A stretch of DNA of 10,123 nt from Candidatus Zixiibacteriota bacterium (lineage in GTDB: Bacteria; SM23-81; DAOVCL01): positions 1-10,123 of the forward strand of contig DAOVCL010000057.1 in assembly GCA_030670005.1 (NCBI GenBank), given 5' to 3'. The position numbers were made by a program, and so were the translations under genes. The notes below the pieces were generated by a model, which made no database searches, had not been told where the DNA came from, and worked only from the letters and a program-made list of their open reading frames with translations. Every line of letters begins with the position of its first letter. The first letter of the stretch is position 1. This document shows positions 5,411 through 10,123 of this stretch, piece after piece.

Positions 5411-6739
5411 ATGTCCAAATTGGCGATTAAATTTGCCCCTTTTTTGTTGTTCCTTTTGGCACCCATAGGATGGGCCAAGGGTGAGGGCATTAGTTTATTT
5501 ACAGATTATGCCTGTTATAGGGGGGAGAATGGTCTCACCCAGGTGGAGATCTACTATTCCCTCCCCCGTCAGGAACTCACCTTTGCGAGAGGTGAGGATG
5601 GATATCTGGCCATTCTTGATGTCTCTGCTGAGGTGACTCAGGGGGGGATGTCAATTTGGAGCAGAGAGTGGTCTTTCGGCACAAAGGTCAGCCGGGAGTT
5701 TGAGGAGAGGGAACCCTCCACCATCTTTGACCTTATCAGATTATGGCTGAGGCCAGGTGACTATTCCTATTCTCTCTCCCTGCGGGACAGGAACTCAGGA
5801 TTGGAGGGATCTGTTACAAAAAGCCTGAAGGTTAGGGATTTTCTTCCTGAGAAATTGCAATTGAGCGATATTGAGCTCGCTTACTCCATTCAAAATGGCG
5901 ATAGCACCAGCAGATTCTATAAGAACGGCTTAAAGGTTATTCCTTATCCCAGGTCGGCTTATGGGCCTAACTACCCGGTTCTCTACTATTATACAGAGGC
6001 CTATAATTTGAGTTTCTCCCCCCAATTCCAAACTAATTATAAATTAAGCTATTCTGTCTACGATGACTCGGGGGGGCTGGTCAAGAGGTTTCCTCCCACC
6101 TTTCGTAAGAAGCCAGGTTCAACTGCCGTGCTCACCGGGGGGATAAATGTGATAAGCTTAAAGCCCGGGGGATATTCCCTTAAGCTTCTGCTCAAGGATG
6201 AAGCAACATCAGATTCTGCCTGTATCTCCAAGGGGTTCTTTCTCCTTCCGTCTCCCAGGGTGGGGAAGGAGTTAACTGAAGAGATTGCCCAGAAGAGGAG
6301 GAACGAAATATCCTATCTGGCCACCAGTAAGGAGCTGAAGACCTATGATGGTCTCTCTCTAATTGGAAAGGAAAAGTTTTTACGGGAGTTTTGGCGGTCC
6401 AGAGATCCTGATCCCTCTACTCCTCAGAACGAGTTTAAGATCGAATATTATCGCCGTTGGAGGTATGCCGTTGAAAACTACAGCAGCTTTGGACGAGAGG
6501 ATGGATGGCAATCCGATATGGGGAGGATTTACATTTGCTATGGCCCCCCAGATCAGATTGAGAGAAACTCCTTTGAAAGCGGCCAAAGATCCTGGCAGAG
6601 GTGGAGCTATTTCATCAAAGACGGGGGTTTTTACTTTATATATGTAGATTTGGAGGGGTTTGGCCGTTATACCTTAGTTCACTCTACGGCCAAGGGAGAG
6701 AGAAGCGATCCGGATTGGCAAAGGTTCATAAATCGATGA
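5411..6739 (+). CDS. Secreted GWxTD-domain protein, second paralogue
   Basis: The 442-residue protein has a signal peptide (IKFAPFLLFLLAPIGWA, probable cleavage after 22) and the same layout as its upstream neighbour. The beta-rich middle contains YSLPRQELTFARGEDGYLA, matching YSELQFIKREDGFLA in the first paralogue, and LKPGGYSLKLLL. The C-terminal GWxTD domain has SYLATSKELK (301-310), EFWRSRDPDPSTPQNEF (326-342), EYYRRW and GWQSDMGRIYICYGPPDQIER (365-385), then a 57-residue tail. Like its neighbour it has Ser in the GWxTD core. AAGGAG upstream of ATG 5411 fits initiation. The pair clearly arose by duplication but has diverged considerably. No intrinsic terminator can be seen after the stop. 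Confidence 0.88.
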   Translation: MSKLAIKFAPFLLFLLAPIGWAKGEGISLFTDYACYRGENGLTQVEIYYSLPRQELTFARGEDGYLAILDVSAEVTQGGMSIWSREWSFGTKVSREFEEREPSTIFDLIRLWLRPGDYSYSLSLRDRNSGLEGSVTKSLKVRDFLPEKLQLSDIELAYSIQNGDSTSRFYKNGLKVIPYPRSAYGPNYPVLYYYTEAYNLSFSPQFQTNYKLSYSVYDDSGGLVKRFPPTFRKKPGSTAVLTGGINVISLKPGGYSLKLLLKDEATSDSACISKGFFLLPSPRVGKELTEEIAQKRRNEISYLATSKELKTYDGLSLIGKEKFLREFWRSRDPDPSTPQNEFKIEYYRRWRYAVENYSSFGREDGWQSDMGRIYICYGPPDQIERNSFESGQRSWQRWSYFIKDGGFYFIYVDLEGFGRYTLVHSTAKGERSDPDWQRFINR

Positions 6740-7306
6740 CGGGATAGCTAAAAAAGTAACCCGCGGTGGGATTCGCATATTGGTTGGGTTCCTGTTTTGA
6801 CAGCATTAGTGCTTAATAAATTAGACGATTGTTCTACCTCAGTCAGACCAGGGATTTGGTTGTTGTTTCTCCGTCAGGGTAGCTGATAGCACGGTAGCAA
6901 AGAGATAGGCGTTTTCATCGTTTTATTCCCTCTCCCTTTTCCCGCTATCCTCTTCAGAGATGACGAGTAGTGGCAGAAGTCATCTCTTACCACTATTACA
7001 GTCCTATCAGGGGATTTGACCCTTACAATCCAAATGCGGATTACTATAATTCTATTCAAAAAAGATACCAACAAAGGCTTATCTCCTCCATTCCTTATAG
7101 CTTTTCTACCTTTTTGGGCCTTCGGTTATCAACAAATCCAGGAAAAGTGAGGGTTGCCAAAATATTGCTTAAGTCTTTCACTCAAGTGGTTTCCTGTAAG
7201 CGGAAATGCCCGCAGATGTCTTTGAATTGAGTGGAGTTAGATTTTTACCAATTATTTTTTAAACCTTCTCCTCCTTTCGGTGTCAAAGGTTTAGAAGGAG
7301 GTGATA
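6740..7306. other. Gene-poor region between GWxTD operon and repeat copy R
   Basis: No recognisable gene is seen in 567 nt. TTGACA occurs at 6797-6802 but no good -10 box follows. AGAGATGAC/GTCATCTCT (6956-6964/6979-6987) is a perfect 9-bp inverted repeat with a 14-nt loop; TAGTGG/CCACTA (6968-6973/6990-6995) overlaps and excludes it. AAACCTT/AAGGTTT (7261-7267/7286-7292) flanks a C/T-rich stretch just before the ribosome binding site at 7293. An open frame at 6970-7230 starts with GTG but lacks a ribosome binding site and any family resemblance. The region could be a decayed gene, a leader or an unrecognised small RNA. Confidence 0.4.
6956..6995. repeat. Two overlapping, mutually exclusive hairpins
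   Basis: AGAGATGAC pairs with GTCATCTCT (9 bp). TAGTGG, lying in its loop, pairs with CCACTA just outside (6 bp). Both cannot form fully at once. No T-run follows, so this is not an intrinsic terminator. Confidence 0.5.
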
Positions 7307-7417
7307 GTGCGAGGGAAAATCGGAAGGCTTGAGGATGGAAACCTTATTGTCTCGGAAATTTTAAAAATTCCGAGACCAGGGGGTAGTTTGAAGGGGGTAT
7401 GCCCCCTACAAGGGTGA
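7307..7417 (+). CDS. Small ORF (36 codons) running into repeat copy R
   Basis: A GTG at 7307-7309 follows AGAAGGAGGTGAT (7293-7305), an almost perfect complement of the 16S rRNA 3' end with 5-nt spacing to AAGGAGG, stronger than at most genes here. The frame reads MRGKIGRLEDGNLIV and then enters palindrome H1 of repeat copy R, ending at the TGA (7415-7417) in AAGGGTGACAG. I do not recognise the peptide. The first 15 residues look like the start of a real protein; the rest is repeat-encoded, so this may be the stump of a gene truncated by insertion of the element, or a short leader ORF for the lipoprotein gene 107 nt downstream. The DUF4097 gene ends in the same way in copy L. Confidence 0.35.
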   Translation: MRGKIGRLEDGNLIVSEILKIPRPGGSLKGVCPLQG

Positions 7418-7508
7418 CAGCGGAGCAATCCGAGCGAGCGCAGGTTTGCGGAGCGCCAGAGGGTCGGTGAGACCCTATGGAAACTTTGCGAGTGAAGCGA
7501 GCTAAGTT
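7349..7508 (+). repeat. Structured multi-hairpin element, copy R
   Basis: The blocks follow in the same order as copy L at 2189-2024. H1 is GTCTCGGAA/TTCCGAGAC with TTTTAAAA inside (7349-7376; 25 of 28 positions identical to copy L). Then come CAGGGGGT (7377-7384) and H2 AGGGGG/CCCCCT with loop TATG (7392-7407). The ORF stop lies in AAGGGTGACAG (7410-7420). A GC-rich H3 region follows, including CGGA-GCAA-TCCG, which could form a GNRA-type tetraloop. Next are CGCCA (7454-7458), H4 AGGGTC/GACCCT (7460-7476), TGGAA (7478-7482) and H5 AACTT/AAGTT around GCGAGTGAAGCGAG (7482-7508). The final base is 2 nt from the GAAAGGAGG ribosome binding site of the lipoprotein gene. Confidence 0.85.
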
Positions 7509-7523
7509 TTGAAAGGAGGAGAG

Positions 7524-8393
7524 ATGAGAAAGTTAGGATCCATCCTGGTTGCACTGCTCCTTTTGGGGTCTCTTCTTTTGGTCGGATGTGGCCAGAAGGG
7601 AACCTCTCTGGGACCTGAGGCGGAGATCACGGATAGGGCGGAGATTGAGGGGTTGATAAAGTCCAATTCGGACTATTTTACCTCTGATGTCAGGATTGAC
7701 TCCTCTGCCTATCCCCTGGGGAAGGTTTTAGACGGGATAGAACCGGTCTCCTTCTTCCGAGAGATTAAACAGTTCACCAAGGATATAGATATCCATATCG
7801 TCCATCCGGATAGCGGGGTTCCCTATGCAGAGGTTGCAGTTACTGCCAATCTTATTGGTCAGTTTCATACCATTACTATGGATTCCACATATCTGAAGCC
7901 CATTGACGATACCGCGGTTAGATTTGCTTATTTTGAGAAGACAGGCAGACCTCGCCCCCCCCGTCATCATAGGGGATGGGAGTTGAAGAAGATCTCCGGG
8001 GTGGAGATCTACTCTAATCCTTGCACTAAGGTCATAAAGAGCATCCACATTAGCTCTGACCTGGGAAGCGTGGATACTGTTATCATTGATGTGACTACCC
8101 TTATGGACAAGGAGGATATATTCACCTTCAAACCGGGTGAGCTTGTCACCTTAGAGGTGGAGACGGATAGTCCAGAGGATATAGTCTTTCTCCATATCCC
8201 CCATAAGAGGATGCCCTTTCAACATGTAGGAGATGGGCTCTATGTGGGTTCCTGGAGGACGACCACCGATCCCAGGCACTTTAGGTGGCCAAAGCATGCG
8301 GCGGTGGATGTCATTGACCACGGGACGATCTTCGAGGATCAGGCTCCCTATGACTCCCGAGCTTGGGGGATGAATTACCGGGTGAAGAGATAA
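7524..8393 (+). CDS. Secreted lipoprotein of unknown function
   Basis: The 289-residue protein has a textbook lipoprotein signal: MRK, a Leu-rich core and lipobox LLVGC with C22 as the lipidated residue, so it is exported and membrane-anchored. Residues 35-163 (AEIEGLIKSNSDYF... to GWELKKISGVEI) have the spacing of an NTF2/SnoaL-like fold, in which a conserved W-x-L-x-K-I strand ends the domain; this is inference. Residues 166-289 are beta-rich (VTLEVETDSPEDIVFLHI, GDGLYVGSWRTTTD) and may form an Ig-like sandwich. ATG 7524 is chosen because GAAAGGAGGAGAG precedes it and the signal peptide begins there; a TTG five codons earlier lies inside the ribosome binding site region. Hairpin H5 of repeat copy R directly abuts the ribosome binding site. 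A strong terminator follows, so it is monocistronic or last in its transcript. Confidence 0.88.
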   Translation: MRKLGSILVALLLLGSLLLVGCGQKGTSLGPEAEITDRAEIEGLIKSNSDYFTSDVRIDSSAYPLGKVLDGIEPVSFFREIKQFTKDIDIHIVHPDSGVPYAEVAVTANLIGQFHTITMDSTYLKPIDDTAVRFAYFEKTGRPRPPRHHRGWELKKISGVEIYSNPCTKVIKSIHISSDLGSVDTVIIDVTTLMDKEDIFTFKPGELVTLEVETDSPEDIVFLHIPHKRMPFQHVGDGLYVGSWRTTTDPRHFRWPKHAAVDVIDHGTIFEDQAPYDSRAWGMNYRVKR

Positions 8394-8418
8394 GGGAAGT
8401 AAGGTCTGTTCGATTGAG

Positions 8419-8456
8419 AGGGCCCTCGTTTAAGACGAGGGCCCTTTTTTTATTTT
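8419..8456 (+). terminator. Intrinsic terminator after the lipoprotein gene
   Basis: AGGGCCCTCGT (8419-8429) and ACGAGGGCCCT (8435-8445) form a perfect 11-bp stem with a 5-nt loop, followed immediately by a run of seven T and further TATTTT. It lies 26 nt after the lipoprotein stop codon. Confidence 0.95.
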
Positions 8457-8765
8457 GATAATCTCCTGAAGGGATATTCCCGATTAAGGTAACCCTATGG
8501 GGTTCTCAGTAAAAATGGCCTCACTTTTCTCTTGACAGATAACTTGTTGATATAGTATATTCAAAAGTAGTGAGCGGAAATGGATTGACTGAACCGGGTT
8601 GATTTCCCAACTCAATCAACAAATATAGCTCTTCACCTGTTTTTCCCCTTCTCTTTTCTCAATTTGGCTCTGTGTGAGTTCGGATCTCTGCAATGCTTCC
8701 ATACTTATTAAGATCCCCCTTGTAAACAATCAAAGAAAAACACTGTAAGAAGGGAGGAATTAACA
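8457..8765. other. Intergenic leader of the cohesin-like gene
   Basis: After the terminator there are about 75 nt without features, a promoter at 8532-8561, and then a leader of about 200 nt without an ORF. It contains weak inverted repeats (GATTGA at 8583-8588 with TCAATC, and GTTGA/TCAAC) and ends in GGGAGGA 7 nt before the ATG. I see no riboswitch or RNA gene I can name. Confidence 0.5.
8532..8561 (+). promoter_or_regulatory. Promoter of the cohesin-like / beta-helix gene pair
   Basis: TTGACA (8532-8537) and TATATT (8556-8561, 5 of 6 to consensus) are separated by 18 nt. Transcription would start near 8568 and leave a long leader of about 200 nt. Confidence 0.6.
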
Positions 8766-9656
8766 ATGGAACGACTTTTTACAGTAGTCACAATTCTTAT
8801 CTTTGCTTCTCTTGTCTTCACCGGGGGATTGAGGACAGAGGCACAATGTGTGGATTCAGTAATTGTTAAGAATACTTGGGCCTCTATCGGTTCGACCGGT
8901 GTGGCGGTCCCTGTTTATGCATATCTTTGCAGTTCGGATACTATAATAGGATTTATTTTTGCTCTCCAGTTTGACTCAAGCTTTCTAAGGGCTACAGACA
9001 TAATCTATGAAGTCCATGATTCTGCCGTACCAAGTTTTTATGATTTATGGCCAAATCCTGCAATGCACATACCTGTTATCGATCCTTCTTATCTTACCTA
9101 TGGAGTGGTCTTTGATTATTCTGGGAGTGGGATTATTAATCCTCCAGAGGGTAGATACCGTATGTTTGACCTGATCTTCGATGTTGTTGCCCAGGATACG
9201 GGAACAACCATACTGGATGTAACAGATGCAACTTTAGGCAATAAGACCCCTGTGCTGGTGGATGGCTTTTTCAATGTCACTCTATCTGGAGTTGAGGAGC
9301 CTTTTTGGTCTCGCACCGATCCAAAGCTATTCGCCCTTGGCCAGAACTACCCCAACCCGTTCAACTCGGCCACCGTCATCCCCTACCATCTCCCCTCCCC
9401 CGTGGTCAGTGGTCAGTTGTCGGCGGACGGCGGACGGCCGTCGGCGGTCACCCTACGGGTCTACAACATCTTGGGACAGATGGTCAGGACCTTAGTGGAT
9501 GGGCCCCGGGAGCCGGGTGAGCATCGGGTGGTCTGGGATGGCCGGGATGATCGAGGAAAGGAGGTGTCCAGTGGGATATACCTTTGCTTGTTGAGGGCCG
9601 AAAACGGAAGAAGGAGAGTTCTCACCAATGTGAGGAAGTTGATGTTGGTGAAGTAG
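8766..9656 (+). CDS. Secreted cohesin-like protein with type IX/FlgD-like C-terminal sorting module
   Basis: The 296-residue protein has a signal peptide (hydrophobic 5-20, cleavage probably near TEA-Q at 26). Residues 29-172 resemble a cohesin-type beta-sandwich: SVIVKNTWASIGSTGVAVPVYAYL, then DTIIGFIFALQFDSSFLRATDI, the characteristic 'internal strand with F-D-x-x-x-L' pattern, and RYRMFDLIFDVVAQDTGTT. The C-terminus (188-296) is the module used by type IX-like secretion in many candidate phyla: LGQNYPNPFN (191-200), VTLRVYNILGQMVRTL (228-243), GEHRVVWDGRDDRGKEVSSGIYLCLL. It would direct the protein to the cell surface. Residues 213-229 are encoded by a tandem heptamer repeat and interrupt the usual spacing between NYPNPFN and LRVYN. 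GC content jumps from 22/60 (9001-9060) to 40/60 (9481-9540) between the two halves, which suggests a modular origin. GGGAGGA precedes the ATG. The next gene begins 22 nt after the stop. Confidence 0.85.
   Translation: MERLFTVVTILIFASLVFTGGLRTEAQCVDSVIVKNTWASIGSTGVAVPVYAYLCSSDTIIGFIFALQFDSSFLRATDIIYEVHDSAVPSFYDLWPNPAMHIPVIDPSYLTYGVVFDYSGSGIINPPEGRYRMFDLIFDVVAQDTGTTILDVTDATLGNKTPVLVDGFFNVTLSGVEEPFWSRTDPKLFALGQNYPNPFNSATVIPYHLPSPVVSGQLSADGGRPSAVTLRVYNILGQMVRTLVDGPREPGEHRVVWDGRDDRGKEVSSGIYLCLLRAENGRRRVLTNVRKLMLVK
9403..9451. repeat. Tandem heptamer repeat inside the sorting-domain coding region
   Basis: Seven consecutive 7-nt units: TGGTCAG, TGGTCAG, TTGTCGG, CGGACGG, CGGACGG, CCGTCGG, CGGTCAC. 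Two types (GGTCAG-like and CGGACGG-like) alternate into each other, with the last units approaching the reverse complement (GACGGCCGTC is a 10-bp palindrome at 9434-9443). Similar heptameric runs are, to my recollection, dispersed in cyanobacterial and other environmental genomes. The reading frame stays open across it. Confidence 0.85.
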
Positions 9657-9678
9657 GTTTGTGTTTTTTGGGTAGACC

Positions 9679-10123
9679 ATGAGATCAAAACTTATAATTG
9701 TCTTTATCAGCATCATCTGGTGTTTCCCCCTTTTGGCCTGGGCCGATTGGGTTTCCCCTGGGGATGGGAAGGTTTACACCATGCCGATGGTGGACGAGCT
9801 CACCGATGATGTCACCTGGCGGGATGAGGGCTATTATCTGATCAGCGGGAACCTGACCATCTCGGCCAACGACAAGCTGGTCATAGATCCGGGGATGGTG
9901 TTGAAGTTCGAGCTTTGCCTCGGATTGACTATCAACGGGGCCCTGGAGGCCTGCGGAAAGCTAGATGAGCTAATCCGCTTCACCGATGCCGGCGGAGAGT
10001 GGCCTTGGACCGCCTGGAGGGGGATAAGGTTCAACGACACCTGTGTCGATTCTGAGTGTGTTTTGAGCTACTGTGTGGTGGAGTATACCGGCAGTGCCGA
10101 TGGCGTAATGATCTGGATATCCA
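9679..10123 (+). CDS. Secreted right-handed beta-helix protein (3' end outside window)
   Basis: The frame is open from ATG 9679 through 148 codons to the window edge. A signal peptide (MRSKLIIVFISIIWCFPLLAWA, cleavage after 22) is followed by a short N-terminal part, then YYLISGNLTISANDKLVIDPGMVLKFE (52-78), the 'strand-turn with I-D-P-G' signature with which parallel beta-helix (pectate-lyase-like) domains begin in surface proteins of these phyla. GLTINGALEACGKLDELIRFTDAGG and WRGIRFNDTCVDSECVLSYCVVEYTG continue the coils. Cysteines are frequent (C80, C92, C122, C127, C132). A C-terminal sorting module like that of the upstream gene would be expected beyond the window. The ribosome binding site is weak (GGGTAG), so translation may depend on coupling from the gene 22 nt upstream. 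Function is unknown; adhesion or polysaccharide binding is possible. Confidence 0.8.
   Translation, partial: MRSKLIIVFISIIWCFPLLAWADWVSPGDGKVYTMPMVDELTDDVTWRDEGYYLISGNLTISANDKLVIDPGMVLKFELCLGLTINGALEACGKLDELIRFTDAGGEWPWTAWRGIRFNDTCVDSECVLSYCVVEYTGSADGVMIWIS

Noticed and set aside
6970..7230. 86-codon open frame starting at GTG, rich in Tyr and Asn at the start
   Set aside because: It begins only three codons after a stop, lacks a ribosome binding site, lies partly in a hairpin, and shows no family motif.
7196..8582. Near-identical 13-mers GTAAGCGGAAATG (7196) and GTGAGCGGAAATG (about 8570)
   Set aside because: Similarity does not extend beyond the 13 nt and no structure accompanies it; chance is likely.
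1..10123. CRISPR array, tRNA, rRNA, transposase or phage genes
   Set aside because: No evenly spaced direct repeats, no cloverleaf or T-loop motif, and no transposase, integrase or phage-like protein was found on either strand.

Overview
The window most resembles a genome from one of the uncultured, Gram-negative-type candidate phyla near the Fibrobacteres-Chlorobi-Bacteroidetes group (Zixibacteria, KSB1, WOR-3 or Latescibacteria style). The pointers are two GWxTD-domain secreted proteins, a cohesin-like secreted protein ending in a type IX/FlgD-like sorting module, a lipoprotein and a beta-helix secreted protein, with TTGACA-type promoters, strong Shine-Dalgarno sites and some GTG/TTG starts. 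I cannot place it more precisely from sequence alone.

Left part (1-3472, minus strand). The order of transcription is: a DUF2089 zinc-ribbon/HTH regulator (2997-3398), a DUF4097 'NG-repeat' protein (2112-3004, overlapping the regulator by 8 nt and carrying a one-base frameshift near 2516), then a SHOCT-like YvlB/LiaX-N-type small protein (1586-1939). Together they look like an envelope-stress-type cluster of the yvl/lia kind. All three carry the same short helical module. After a palindrome-rich gap comes a PHP-type metallohydrolase of the CehA/McbA kind (1-1293), cut by the window edge.

Middle part (3516-6739, plus strand). A divergent promoter region (about 3440-3550) drives a three-gene operon: an HD-domain phosphohydrolase (TTG start), overlapping by 17 nt with the first GWxTD protein, followed 11 nt later by its paralogue.

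Right part (6740-10123, plus strand). A gene-poor stretch (6740-7306) leads to a tiny ORF with a near-perfect ribosome binding site, a structured repeat, a secreted lipoprotein of unknown function (7524-8393) and a strong intrinsic terminator (8419-8456). A new promoter (8532-8561) then precedes the cohesin-like/sorting-domain protein and a beta-helix protein that runs off the end.

The most notable unexplained structure is a pair of homologous, about 160-nt, multi-hairpin elements: copy L on the minus strand (2189 to 2024) and copy R on the plus strand (7349 to 7508). They share the same ordered conserved blocks, and two of their hairpins show compensatory base changes. Both lie in the same orientation relative to transcription: each is entered by an upstream ORF, which it terminates at the homologous position, and each precedes the ribosome binding site of the next gene. 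This looks like an undescribed dispersed structured RNA/DNA element. A second, unrelated palindrome cluster (1393-1553) and an in-frame heptamer repeat inside the sorting domain (9403-9451) show that the genome carries several families of small repeats.
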